A stretch of 16,609 nucleotides of DNA from UKL13-2 sp964417885. GTDB taxonomy: Bacteria > Pseudomonadota > Gammaproteobacteria > Burkholderiales > Usitatibacteraceae. Within the stretch, counting starts at the first letter, position 1, and the number at the start of each line of letters is the position of its first letter. Positions 1-9,600 of this stretch are shown here, one piece after another. Made by a program: the position numbers and the translations under genes. Location of the stretch: NCBI GenBank assembly GCA_964417885.1, contig CAYQKN010000088.1:1-16609 (forward strand), read 5' to 3'. The notes beneath the pieces are model-generated. The model had not been told where the DNA came from and did not search any database. It worked only from the letters and a program-made list of their open reading frames with translations.

Positions 1-292
1 GCATCGTCAGGTAGGTGACATTGGCGGCGCGCGCCACGCCCGGCAGGCTGAGCACGCTGCGAACCGCATCGTCGCGCAAACTTGAGGATTCGGCGTACGG
101 GCCCTGCGTGTCCTGCTGCACCACCCACAGGTCGGCGCCGCTGTTGTTCAGCAAGGCGCGGGCATCGTCCACCATGCCGCGGTAGACGCCGGCCATGGTC
201 AGGGTCACGCCGATCAGCAGGCCGAGCCCGATCCCGGTGAGTACAAATTTGCCCCACGAATGCAGGATGTCGCGGCCGGCCAGGCTGATCAC
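1..292 (-). CDS. ABC transporter permease (MacB/DevC-like), N-terminal part
   Basis: This is the first 97 residues of a membrane protein that runs off the left edge. A GTG start at 292-290 overlaps the TGA stop of the HlyD-type adaptor gene (291-289) by 4 bases, which indicates translational coupling. The visible part is a short cytoplasmic lead (VISLAGRDILHSWGK), one transmembrane helix at about residues 16-37, then the start of a periplasmic domain with GADLWVVQQ near residues 52-60. This pattern is typical of FtsX/MacB-fold permeases, which carry a large periplasmic domain after the first helix. With the upstream adaptor it would form the inner-membrane part of a tripartite exporter; the ATPase gene should lie beyond the window. 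The substrate cannot be told. A DevC-type permease is also possible. Confidence 0.8.
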   Translation of the reverse strand, partial: MISLAGRDILHSWGKFVLTGIGLGLLIGVTLTMAGVYRGMVDDARALLNNSGADLWVVQQDTQGPYAESSSLRDDAVRSVLSLPGVARAANVTYLTM

Positions 293-1479
293 GGGCTGGT
301 CCCGGAAATCGCATCGACAATCTTGATGCGGGTATCGGCCGTGAGTTCCTTCTCGCTGTAAGCCACCACCCGATCGCCGGCATTGAGGCCGTCGAGAACC
401 TGAACCTGGCCATCCAGGCTGGCCAGTCCGACGCGCACGGCGACGAAGCCGAGTTTGCCGTCATCGATCCGCCATACCCCCGTTTGGCTTCCCCGCCGCT
501 TGATGCTGGCATTGGGCACCAAGATCGCTGGCGCGGTACGGTCCAGCTGCAGCGTGACCTCGGCCAGCTCACCGACTGAGACGCCCCTGGGTATGGCGTC
601 GAATGCCACCTGTGCAACCCGCTCCTCGGTAACGCTGTCGCTGACCGCTTCTACCCGCGCCACGGTTCCGGGCAATGACTGGCCGGGTTGCGAACGCAGG
701 ACAATCTGTGCGCGCAGTCCTGCGGCCAGGCCCGCCGATCGCCCCTGGTCCAGCCGCAGCCTGACCCACAGCGACGATGGTTCGATCAACCGCAACACCG
801 CCTGGCCGGCGATCACGGTCGAGCCCGGCTCGGCGTCGCGGCTGATCACCACGCCATCGACCGGCGCCACCAGGCGAAGGCTGTCGCGTTGTTGTCGTAT
901 GCCGTCGCGTTCCGCATCCAGACGGTTGAGATCCTGGCGCGCCGCGGCCAGATTGGCGTCGGCAACGCTGGTTGCCGCATCGGCCGATGCCTGCTCCTGA
1001 AGCCTGCCTTCCAGGGCCGACGGGCTGATGAAATTTTTCGCCGCCAGATCGGCAAATCGCCTGGTATTGGCGGCCGCTAGCGCTTTTTTCGCCAGCGTGT
1101 CGCGCCGCTGTCCCTCGGCCGCGGCAACCACCTCATTTGCCCGCGCTTTCGAGGCATCCAGCGCCGTCATGCGCTGGGCAAAATCGACCGGATCCATTTC
1201 GGCCAGCAGCTGTCCGGCCTTGACCGGTTCACCGACATCGACCGCGACCCGCAGCACTCGCCCGGCGGTAGTCGGACCAATCAGGTAGGAACGCCGCGCT
1301 TCAATGGTTCCAATGCCGAACAGCGACGGAACGAAACTGCCGGTCGTCGCCTTGGCCACGGTGACGCGGGTCGGTGCCAGCGGGCCGGCGCGCATGACCA
1401 CAAATACCAGCGCGCCGATCAACAGCACGGCAAGCGCACCCAGCGCGAGGTGGCGATAAATGTTCGCGGGAATTTTCAT
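289..1479 (-). CDS. HlyD/RND-type periplasmic adaptor (membrane fusion protein)
   Basis: A 396-residue membrane fusion protein that would link an inner-membrane exporter to an outer-membrane channel. Visible parts in order: an N-terminal membrane anchor at about residues 8-28; first half of the lipoyl-like domain at about 62-97 (GRVLRVAVDVGEPVKAGQLL); an Ala/Arg/Gln-rich alpha-helical hairpin at about 100-202; second lipoyl half at about 203-232 (RLVAPVDGVVISRDAEPGS); a beta-barrel domain to about 315; and a membrane-proximal domain ending near residue 390. Length is normal for the family. The ATG (1479-1477) overlaps the TGA of the tetR gene by 4 bases, and its own stop overlaps the GTG of the permease by 4 bases. 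The three genes therefore form one tightly coupled unit. The permease downstream is of the ABC rather than the RND type, so this is probably an ABC-exporter adaptor. Substrate unknown. Confidence 0.92.
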   Translation of the reverse strand: MKIPANIYRHLALGALAVLLIGALVFVVMRAGPLAPTRVTVAKATTGSFVPSLFGIGTIEARRSYLIGPTTAGRVLRVAVDVGEPVKAGQLLAEMDPVDFAQRMTALDASKARANEVVAAAEGQRRDTLAKKALAAANTRRFADLAAKNFISPSALEGRLQEQASADAATSVADANLAAARQDLNRLDAERDGIRQQRDSLRLVAPVDGVVISRDAEPGSTVIAGQAVLRLIEPSSLWVRLRLDQGRSAGLAAGLRAQIVLRSQPGQSLPGTVARVEAVSDSVTEERVAQVAFDAIPRGVSVGELAEVTLQLDRTAPAILVPNASIKRRGSQTGVWRIDDGKLGFVAVRVGLASLDGQVQVLDGLNAGDRVVAYSEKELTADTRIKIVDAISGTSP

Positions 1480-2087
1480 GGCGCGTCGCCGATGCCGCGC
1501 AGATAGAGCGCAAACACGCGCTCGGCCTGCGCGCGCATCAATGCCGGTTTGCCGCTCAGCATCGCCTGCATCACCAGTCCCTGCACGATGCCGACAAACA
1601 GCGTTGCTGCAGCTTCGCGGTCCAGCTCGGGCGCAACCAGATGCTGCCGTTCGGCCTGTTCCAGAATACCCAGCAAAAGCTTGCGGTAAGCCTGCAGTAC
1701 GCCGCGCACTTCCTGCTTGGCCGCAGAATCGGCCGGTTGCTGCAATTCATGAAAAATGAACCGCGGTACACCCGGGTGCCGCACGACGAAGTCGACATGC
1801 GCGCGAAACACGGCGCCCAGTGCATCCATCGCCGAAGGCTGACTTTCGGCCGCCTGCGTCAGCGAAGCCAGCAGCTGCTCGCGGACCCATTTCATCGCCG
1901 CCAGCCAGATCGCTTCCTTGGTCGGGAAGTGCTTGAATACCGCGCCTTGCGTCACGCCGATGGCATCGGCGATGGCGGCGGTGGTGATTTGCGCCGGGCT
2001 GGCGTCAATGGCCAGGTTGAGCGCGGCAGCGACGATCGCGGCCTGGCGTTCTTCGGTCGGCAGTCGGGTCTGGATGGAAACGGCCAT
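1476..2087 (-). CDS. TetR/AcrR-family transcriptional repressor
   Basis: A 203-residue one-component regulator, first gene of the exporter unit. Residues about 12-60 form the TetR DNA-binding domain. The helix-turn-helix is at about 34-55 (ITTAAIADAIGVTQGAVFKH), followed by the usual FPTKEAIW segment. The remainder is an all-helical ligand-binding and dimerisation domain (residues about 65-200). The start is the ATG at 2087, which lies 5 bases from a perfect inverted repeat (2093-2118) and downstream of a good sigma70 promoter, so autorepression is likely. The stop overlaps the adaptor ATG by 4 bases. Because regulator and exporter share one transcript, an exported compound could act as inducer; that is inference from layout. 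The effector is unknown. Confidence 0.93.
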   Translation of the reverse strand: MAVSIQTRLPTEERQAAIVAAALNLAIDASPAQITTAAIADAIGVTQGAVFKHFPTKEAIWLAAMKWVREQLLASLTQAAESQPSAMDALGAVFRAHVDFVVRHPGVPRFIFHELQQPADSAAKQEVRGVLQAYRKLLLGILEQAERQHLVAPELDREAAATLFVGIVQGLVMQAMLSGKPALMRAQAERVFALYLRGIGDAP

Positions 2088-2092
2088 GGCAC

Positions 2093-2118
2093 TTGGTAAG
2101 TAATTGGATACTTACCAA
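2093..2118. promoter_or_regulatory. Probable TetR operator (perfect inverted repeat)
   Basis: Perfect 10-bp arms TTGGTAAGTA (2093-2102) and TACTTACCAA (2109-2118) flank a 6-bp spacer. The size and symmetry suit a TetR-family dimer or pair of dimers. The site lies between the tetR start codon and its promoter and overlaps the -10 hexamer, so occupancy should block transcription of the tetR-hlyD-permease unit. Confidence 0.82.
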
Positions 2119-2145
2119 CATATACCCTGACAGGCATCCTGTCAA
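2117..2145 (-). promoter_or_regulatory. Sigma70-type promoter of the tetR-exporter unit
   Basis: On the minus strand a perfect -35 hexamer TTGACA (2145-2140) is followed by a 17-bp spacer and a -10 hexamer TATGTT (2122-2117, four of six matches to TATAAT). The first base pairs of the -10 lie inside the TetR inverted repeat. Transcription would start about 20 bases before the tetR ATG, inside the operator, giving a very short leader. Confidence 0.7.
2129..2143. repeat. Second palindrome overlapping the promoter spacer
   Basis: GACAGG-CAT-CCTGTC is a perfect inverted repeat with 6-bp arms and a 3-bp centre. It covers part of the -35 element and the promoter spacer. Its sequence is unrelated to the TetR operator, so it could bind a different regulator; a chance palindrome is possible. 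Confidence 0.4.
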
Positions 2146-2212
2146 TCAATCGCTCAAATCAGTGTCGCGCCAGGCAGGTGTCCTTACCAACGCCCGCTAG
2201 CGATGGGCCACA

Positions 2213-2763
2213 TCACTGCACCGCCTTGATCAAACCCTCCCACCCCTCCACCCGGATCCGCGCCACCGGCGCCGTCGGATTCTTCTCATCCGGCCGATAG
2301 ACAATGATCTCCGCCAGCTCGAGATGCATCCATTCGGCGGTGTTGCGCGAACCGTGCGTGTGAGAGACCAGCAGCGTATTGGTGCCGGGCTTCGGCACCT
2401 CCATCAGCTGCCGGGTGCGCGCCGCGCCGATATCGATGTCCGGCGTTGCCGGGACCGGATTGAGATCGGTCGAAATTTCCANNNNNNNNNNNNNNNNNNN
2501 NNNNNNNNNNNNNNNNNNNNNNNNNNNNNNNNNNNNNNNNNNNNNNNNNNNNNNNNNNNNNNNNNNNNNNNNNNNNNNNNNACCAGCGCCCTGCCCTTCA
2601 GCTCGCGCGACGCATCGACCAGTGGCAGCACCGGTTGTGGAACGGCTACTGCAGGAGGCGCGGCCGCGGCTGGCGCCTGTGCCATGGCGAGAGTCTGCGC
2701 TCCCGCGCCGGCCAACGCCACCAGCAGCGGCAAGCATGATTTCCATTTAAAGATTGCCTGCAT
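2213..2763 (-). CDS. Exported histidine phosphatase family protein, interrupted by an assembly gap
   Basis: The first 60 residues (2763-2582) and last 89 residues (2481-2216) of one gene flank 100 unknown bases. The N-terminus is a Sec signal peptide (basic start, hydrophobic core, probable cleavage near AMA-QA), with no lipobox cysteine. The C-terminal part has the features of histidine phosphatase superfamily proteins: a DLNP segment, then GTNTLLVSHTHGS holding the second catalytic-type histidine, and a VYRPD...RIRVEGWE ending. The first catalytic RH motif should lie in the gap. The two halves are in different frames only because the gap is written as 100 bases; a true length of 3n+2 would join them. 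The ATG at 2763 overlaps the ligase stop (TGATG), and a Shine-Dalgarno sits at 2771-2776; an in-frame TTG just upstream is not needed. Substrate unknown. Confidence 0.72.
2482..2581. other. Assembly gap (100 Ns)
   Basis: Exactly 100 consecutive N bases inside the histidine phosphatase gene. The round number suggests a placeholder of unknown size. The flanking frames require a real length of 3n+2. The family usually has its RH motif and central helices here, so I infer that about 70-85 residues (210-255 bases) are missing. Confidence 0.95.
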
Positions 2764-3608
2764 CAAAACGCCTCCCGTACACGAAGATAACTGGCAAATC
2801 GCGGCAGACCGTTTGCCGTCAGCCCGCGATAGGTGTAGGTAATGCTGGTTCCGACGGGCGGCGGCTGGCGCCGCACCGCATCGGTAAAACCGGTGCCGAT
2901 GATGAATCGCTTTCCGTCCGGCGTTTCAACCCGCAGCGCGCCCATCATCCCGGCGTACTTGCCCTTGCCGGCGATGTGTTCGACCACGCGTGCCTCGGTG
3001 TCGTCGACCGGCTTCAGCTTGAGCAGCACGTCGCTGCGACCGGTAATGTATGGCGCATCGGCAAGATGCAGCATCAGGCCTTCGGCACCGGCCTTGACCA
3101 TGGCATCGAGCTGCTGCGTCAGCTCGGCGCGATCCTTGACGCGGAACTGTTCCACCGCCACCAGTTGTGACCACGCGACCTGCCCCACCAGTGCCCGGAT
3201 GCGCTCGGCGCGTTCGGCGAACGATCCCGGCGCGCCGGGCAGCTCGAAGACCAGGTATCTAATCTGCCGCCACTCGTCATCGACCGGCTCGGTCTTGCGC
3301 ACGTAACCGGACAGCGTTTCGAATTTGCCGCGCGCCAGCCAGAGCTCACCATCGAGTGCGTCCGTTGGCAGCCGGGCCAGGAACCAGGCCGGCGCATTCA
3401 CCACGTTGCCGCTGCGAAACCGCAGCACCCGGCCGTCCCAGGTGGCGCGCACACCGTCGAATTTCTCGCTCACCAGGTATTGCGACGGGTCGATCTTGTC
3501 GTCGAACACCCGGGCGAGAACAATCGGCAGCGGTGACTCGCGCGCCGCGCCGGCAGCGGCACCAAGCAGCGCGACCGCGGTCGCGAGGGCAATCAGGATC
3601 TTGCGCAT
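2763..3608 (-). CDS. ligE: ATP-dependent DNA ligase, Lig E type, with signal peptide
   Basis: A 281-residue minimal ligase that seals nicks in duplex DNA using ATP. An N-terminal signal peptide (residues 1 to about 22, MRKILIALATAVALLGAAAG) points to periplasmic export, as described for the Lig E group. Nucleotidyltransferase motifs are in order: motif I EKFDGVR with the adenylated Lys49, motif III DGELW at 86-90, motif IIIa YLVFELP near 118-124, motif IV EGLML at 176-180, and motif V LLKLKP at 195-200 with Lys197 and Lys199. An OB-fold domain fills about 201-281. There is no extra DNA-binding domain, as usual for Lig E. The start at 3608 is 66 bases after the giant protein's stop, and the stop overlaps the phosphatase ATG. 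A role in repairing incoming or extracellular DNA is inferred from work on Lig E elsewhere. Confidence 0.92.
   Translation of the reverse strand: MRKILIALATAVALLGAAAGAARESPLPIVLARVFDDKIDPSQYLVSEKFDGVRATWDGRVLRFRSGNVVNAPAWFLARLPTDALDGELWLARGKFETLSGYVRKTEPVDDEWRQIRYLVFELPGAPGSFAERAERIRALVGQVAWSQLVAVEQFRVKDRAELTQQLDAMVKAGAEGLMLHLADAPYITGRSDVLLKLKPVDDTEARVVEHIAGKGKYAGMMGALRVETPDGKRFIIGTGFTDAVRRQPPPVGTSITYTYRGLTANGLPRFASYLRVREAF
2771..2776 (-). promoter_or_regulatory. Shine-Dalgarno for the histidine phosphatase
   Basis: GGGAGG on the minus strand lies 7 bases before the ATG at 2763, within the last codons of the ligase gene. It supports the ATG at 2763 over the TTG at 2766 and shows that the phosphatase is translated as the second gene of a ligase-phosphatase pair. 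Confidence 0.7.
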
Positions 3609-3623
3609 CGGCAGACTTTACCA

Positions 3624-3655
3624 GCACTTCGGCGCGCGGTGATCGCCGCCAGTGC
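3624..3655 (-). terminator. Stem-loop between the giant gene and ligE
   Basis: On the minus strand GCACT and AGTGC enclose an inner GC-rich stem (GGCGGCG pairing with CGC and CGCC around an ATCAC loop, with small bulges). It lies 20 bases after the giant protein's stop codon. No U-tract follows, so it may be an mRNA-stabilising or partial-termination structure rather than a classical terminator. Confidence 0.4.
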
Positions 3656-3674
3656 CATGATTCGGGCCGCCCGG

Positions 3675-6600
3675 TCAAGGCATGGTCGCACCCTGCTTCA
3701 ACTTGACCACCAGCACATCGGTCACATTGATGACGCCGCTGGCGGTCACATCAAAGCGGAAATTGCCCGAACCCGCCGCCTGGCCTGCCCGCGATTTGAT
3801 GGCACTGACGTCCGAGCCATCCACCAGCCGCGAACTGTTGACATCACCGAACAGGAACCCGACCGTCGCCGCCGAATCCAGCTCGCCATTGACGCCCTTC
3901 AGCTGCACCTTCACGCGGCGCGCGTTGGCAATGCCGGCCAGGGACACCACCACATCGCTGCCGTCAATGGTCGCGCTGGCGGCGCCAATTTGAGCGCCAA
4001 TCGCATCGGTGGCGATCACATCCGACAGTGAGGCGACCGGCCGATTGAACGAAAACACAATCTTGTGCCCGGCCTGGCTGATGCGCGGTTCCACCGTCAC
4101 GGCGCCGCTGACCGGGACATTCTGCTTCAGCGGCAGGTCGAAGGTCCCGGCTGGGCCATGCGTTTTCCGCGAGGCAATGCGCTCCAGCGCAAAAGGCGGC
4201 AGGTCAGCAATCACAACCAGTGACAGCTGCGTGGCCGCGCTCTGGTTGCCGGCATCATCGGTGACCACCAGGCGCAACTGCCAGGTGCCGGGCCGGTCCG
4301 GGATGAAGCTCATGGTCGGCCCGGCCGAATTGACCGGTGTCGCAAAGGCCGTTGCGCCGGCCGGCCGGACCACGGCGCTGAACAGGTAGCTCTGGACGCT
4401 ACCGCCGCCGGTATCGGAGGAGCGGCTGCCGGACAGAGTCACGCTGCTGCCGACCACAGGGGACGCCGGTGTCGCGTCCAAAATCGCGGTGGGATTATCG
4501 GTATCGGTCACGATGATGGTCGCCACCACCGGGGCACTCTGATTGCCGCCGTCATCGACCACCACCAGCTGGATGTCGTAGCGGCCGAGCCGGTCCGGTG
4601 CAAAGGACAGCAACGGTGAGGTGGATACCAATGGCAGGGACGGCACCACGCTGCCCGCCGGGCGCTGACCGAGTGACCAGCGGTACGAGACAATGCTGCC
4701 GGTTGCGGTCGATGCCGAAGCGTTCAGTGTCAGCGACACGCCGAGCCGGCCGGTTGCCGGCGCGCTGATCACCGCCACCGGTGCCGACTGGACGACCAGC
4801 GACAGTTGTGTGGCCGCGCTCTGGTTGCCGGCATCATCGGTGACCACCAGGCGCAACTGCCAGGTGCCGGGCCGGTCCGGGATGAAGCTCATGGTCGGCC
4901 CGGCCGAATTGACCGGTGTCGCAAAGGCCGTTGCGCCGGCCGGCCGGACCACGGCGCTGAACAGGTAGCTCTGGACGCTACCGCCGCCGGTATCGGAGGA
5001 GCGGCTGCCGGACAGAGTCACGCTGCTGCCGACCACAGGGGACGCCGGTGTCGCGTCCAAAATCGCGGTGGGATTATCGGTATCGGTCACGATGATGGTC
5101 GCCACCACCGGGGCACTCTGATTGCCGCCGTCATCGACCACCACCAGCTGGATGTCGTAGCGGCCGAGCCGGTCGGGTGCAAAGGTCAGCAGCGGCGAGG
5201 CCGACACCAGCGGCAAGCTCGGCACCACACTGCCCGCCGGGCGCTGCCCCAGGCTCCAGCGATATTGCACCACGTTGCCGACCGGCGTGGAGGCGCCGGC
5301 GTTTAGCGTCAATGAGACGCCCACCCTGCCAGTTGTCGGTGCCGCGATCACCGCTGCCGGCAAGGCACGGACGACCAGCGACAATTGCGTGGCCGCGCTC
5401 TGGTTGCCGGCGTCGTCGGTCACAACGAGGCGCAATTGCCAGGTGCCGGCGACGTCCGGGGTGAAGGTGATGGTGGGATTGGCGGTGCTGACCGGAGTGG
5501 GGAAACCGGTGCTGCCGGCCGGCGAAGAAAATGCGCTGAACAAATACTGCTTGACCTGGCCGCCGCCGCCATCAAACGAGTTGGCGCCCGACAGCACGAC
5601 CGGCGTGCCCGCCGTCACCTGGGACGGTGATGCGCTCAATACTGCGGTTGGATTGACCGTATCCGGCGCGACAAAATTCGCCGTCACCGAACTGGCGGCA
5701 TTGACGGTGAACGTGCAGGCCCCGCTGCCGGTACAGGCACCGCTCCATCCCGTGAACAGGTTCCCCGCATCCGCGGTCGCCACCAGGGTGACCGTGCTGC
5801 CGATGGCATACAGTGCCGAGCAGGTGGAGCCGCAACTGATCGCCGGTGTCGCCTCGCCGCTGGCAATCTGGCCGCTGCCATTGCCGGCCCGTGTCACGGT
5901 GACACTGGCGGCGCCGGTGCGCGTGCCGCTCAATGCGGCACTGCCGATGCTGAGGCGCGAGTTCGTCCCCTGGAAAAGCGAATCGACCACGAACCCGGCC
6001 GACCGTGCGTCACTCCCGCTCACCGTACCGGCCGGCGGCGCATAGACAATCGTCACCACGCAGGACTGTCCAGGCGCGAGCGTCTGGCCGGTGCATCCGT
6101 CCGCCGTTTTCTGGAATACCGGCGGATCGGCAATGACCACGGCGATGTTGGCAGCCACGCCGTTGACCGCCGTGAAGCTGATGTTCTGCGGCGCGCTGGA
6201 AGCGCCGGCCAGCGCAGCGAACGCCGCGGAGCCTGGGCTGGCGATGGCGGTGCCGGGGTCCACCTGCGCACTGACCTGAATCTGGCCGATGTCGCCGCCG
6301 TTGCTGGACGACACCACCAGCGGACCAGAGAAACTGAGGCCCGACGTCCCGGCCGGTGGCGCCAGCGTGATTGCCACCGTGCAGGCAGCGCCCACCGGCA
6401 GCGCCAGGGGGCAATCGCCGCTGTAGCTGAACAATCCGTTCAGGAACGCGTTCTTGAAACCGATGCTCAATCCATTGGCGACGGTGTTGCCGGTGCTGGT
6501 CAGCGTCACGACCTGCGGTGCGGCGGGTACACCGGTAAAGGCGGCAAAACTGAGCGGGCCGGCGGGCGTGATGCTGATCGCCGGGGCGGGCGTACCGAAA

Positions 6601-9600
6601 TGCGCCGTCACGCTTTTCGCCACGTCCATGGTCACGACGCAAACCGGTTCGCTTCCCGAACACGCCCCCTCCCAGCGCAGGAACTGGAAGCCGCCCGACA
6701 CCAGCGCGTTCAGCGTGACCGGCGTGCCAGGATCGACATCCAGCGTGCAGACATTCGGGCAATTGACACCGGCGGGACTGCTTTGCACACGGGTCGACGA
6801 ACTGCTGTCGTTCACCACCGTCAGGCGCACCTTTCCCGTGAAATCAAATGTTGCCGTGATCGACTGCGCGGCGTCCATCGTCACCACACAGACATCGGTT
6901 CCCGTGCAACCACCGCCTGCCCAGCCGGTAAACGCACTGCCGGCATCCGGCGTGGCCGTGAGCGTGATTGTGGCCGACGTCAGGAAGCTGGCGGAGCAGC
7001 TCGTACCGCAGTTAATGCCGGCGGGCGAACTCGAGATCACACCGCTGCCGCTGCCAATGCGGCTCACGGTCAGGATGTTTTGTGGTGCCACCGGCGCAGG
7101 ACCGGTGAAATGACCGTAAGCCGTGGGATTGGTGCCGGCCGCCACGGTAGCGATCACGGCGTTGGTGGCTGTGTCGATGACCGACACATTGTGGCTGTTG
7201 CGGTTGGCCACATAGGCGCGCAGTCCGTCCGGCGTGACCGAAACGCCCTGCGGCCGCGTACCAACCGGCACGGTGGCCATCACGCTGCGGGTGGCGGTGT
7301 CGATCACGGAGACACTGTTGCCGGACGAGTTGGTGACATAGGCGCGGGTTCCCGCGGGATTGAAACCCACCCCGACCGGACTGGCGCCCACGGCAATGGT
7401 GGCCGCGACCGTGTTGCTCACGGTACTGATCACCTCCACCGTGTTGTTGGTCTGGTTGGCCACATAGACCTCGGTGCCGGCCGGGTGCACGGCCATACCC
7501 TGCGGTGTCGGGGTGTTCGGCGGCGCGGCGGTGATCGGCACGGTGGCGATGACGGTGTTGCTGGTCGCATCGATCACCTTGACGGTACTGAAGTTGGCGG
7601 CATACACGCGCGTGCCGGCCGGGTTGACCGCGAGGCCGCGCAGGGCGGCATCGGCGATGCTGGTCACCACCGTGTTGGTGGCGGTGTTGATGACCACCAT
7701 GGCGCCGGTGATGGTATTGGCCACGTAAACGCGCGTGCCGGCGGGATTGAGTGCCACGCCGAACGGTCCGCCCACCGGGATGTTGGCCAGCACGTTGCCG
7801 GTGGCGGTGTCGATCGCCGAGACGGTGTTGCTGCCGCCGTTACCGACATAGGCGCGGGTGCCGGTGGCATTGACGGCGATGCCGTTCGGGTTGGTGCCGG
7901 TGAAGATGGTGCCGACAACGGCATTGGTGAGCGTGTCGATGACCGACACGTTGCCGCTGTTCTGGTTGGGGATGTAGGCGAACGCCGGCGTCGGCGTCGG
8001 ACCGGCGAAGCTGGCCGTCACCGTCTTGGCCGCGTCCATGGTCACGCTGCAGGCACCCGTGCCGCTGCATGCGCCGCTCCAGCCGCCGAAGGTGCTGCCG
8101 CCCGACGGATCGGGAAACAGGGTCACCGTCGCGCCGAGCGCAAATGGCGCGCTGCAGGTGGCGCCGCAGGCAATGCCGGCCGGATTCGACGCTACAAAGC
8201 CGGTGCCGGTGCCGCTGTTCTGCACGGTGAGCACCGCGGTTGCCGGCACGAACGACGCGAGCACCGTCTTTGCGGCATCCATCGTGACGGTGCAGGCGCC
8301 GGTTCCGGTGCAGGCGCCGCTCCAGCCGGCAAACGCGCTGCCGGCGCTGGCGTCGTGAACCAGCGTGACCACGGTGGATTGGGGGAACGACGCGCTGCAG
8401 GTGCCGGTGCAGTTGATGCCGGACGGGATGGATGCCACGAGGCCCGTGCCAGCGCCGGTTGTCTGCACGGTGAGCAGTTTCAGCGTGGACTCGATGGTGG
8501 CGGTCACCACCGACGGCGAGTTCATGGTCACGATGCACGGGCCGGTGCCGCTGCAGGCCCCGAACCAGCCGGCGAACACGCTGTTGGCGCCCACATCATG
8601 AATGAGCTCGACCTGCGATCCGAGCGGAAATTCGCCGGTGCAGGTGCTGCCGCAGGCAATGCCGGCGGGGTTCGACACGATGATGCCGTTGCCGCCGCCG
8701 GCCTTCTGGACGGTGAGCGTGGTGGTGGTCGACATGAAGGTGGCGCTGACCGTCTTCGCGACATCCATGGTCACGGTGCAGGTCGCGGTTCCGGTGCAGC
8801 CACCCCCGCTCCAGCCGGTGAACGCGCTGTTGCCGATCGCGTCCGTGCTGAGCGTGACGCTGGAGCCGAGGGCGAAGTCGGCGCTGCAGGTTGCGCCGCA
8901 TGAAATTCCGGCCGGATTCGAGATCACGAGGCCATTCCCGCTGCCGGACTTTTGCACCGTCAGCGTCAGAACGGTGGACGCGAAGCCGGCGGTGACCGTC
9001 TTGGCCGCATCCATGGTGAGAATGCACTGCCCGGTGCCCGAGCAGCCGTCACCGCTCCAGCCGGTGAACACGCTGTTGCCAAACGCGTCGGCACTGAGTG
9101 TCACGCTGGTACCACCCAGGATGCTGGTGCTGCAGGTCGCGCCGCAGTCGATGCCGGCCGGACTGGAGATCACCAGTCCGCCGCCGTCACCGGTTTTCTG
9201 CACCGTAAGCAAGCGGTTGACCGGCGCCAGCGAGACTGACGGCGACAGTTCGCTGGTGTCGTACGGTGTGGCCACGCGGGTCGCGGTCGCGGTGACGTGG
9301 TTGCGGTACCCGCCGACAATGTGCAGGAACGTCGCCTCCCCGGTCGCGTCAGTCGTCACCTCAAAGGCATCGACGAATTCTTCTGCCTGTGAAACTCCGG
9401 GCACCGAGTTGGCAAACAGCTCGATCCGGTATTGCGCATTGGCGCCGTCGCTGCGCAAAGTGCCGCTGACCTTGGTATTGCCCTCGGCATGCACGACGCT
9501 GCCGAGAACCGGATGGTTTTGCAGGTGATTGCCGCTGGCGCTGAGGCCGGTGCCGCCATCCTGGTCATAGGGCGCGGCCTGGTCATCCTGTGACGGGGCA

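Noticed and set aside
2181..2190. TCCTTACCAA, matching 9 of 10 bases of one TetR operator arm
   Set aside because: No second arm accompanies it and it lies upstream of the promoter. A single half-site is weak evidence for a second operator.
2213..2763. Histidine phosphatase read as a frameshifted pseudogene
   Set aside because: The frame change coincides exactly with a 100-N placeholder whose length is arbitrary. Neither half contains an internal stop.
3675..3855. Dockerin domain taken as evidence for a cellulosome
   Set aside because: No cohesin, scaffoldin or glycoside hydrolase is present. Dockerin-like ends occur widely in large secreted proteins of non-cellulolytic bacteria.
6600..8903. 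Plus-strand open frame of 767 codons opposite the giant gene
   Set aside because: Its low-complexity His/Gly/Arg repeats are the antisense reflection of the InlB-like and propeller repeats. It has no domain or ribosome site of its own.
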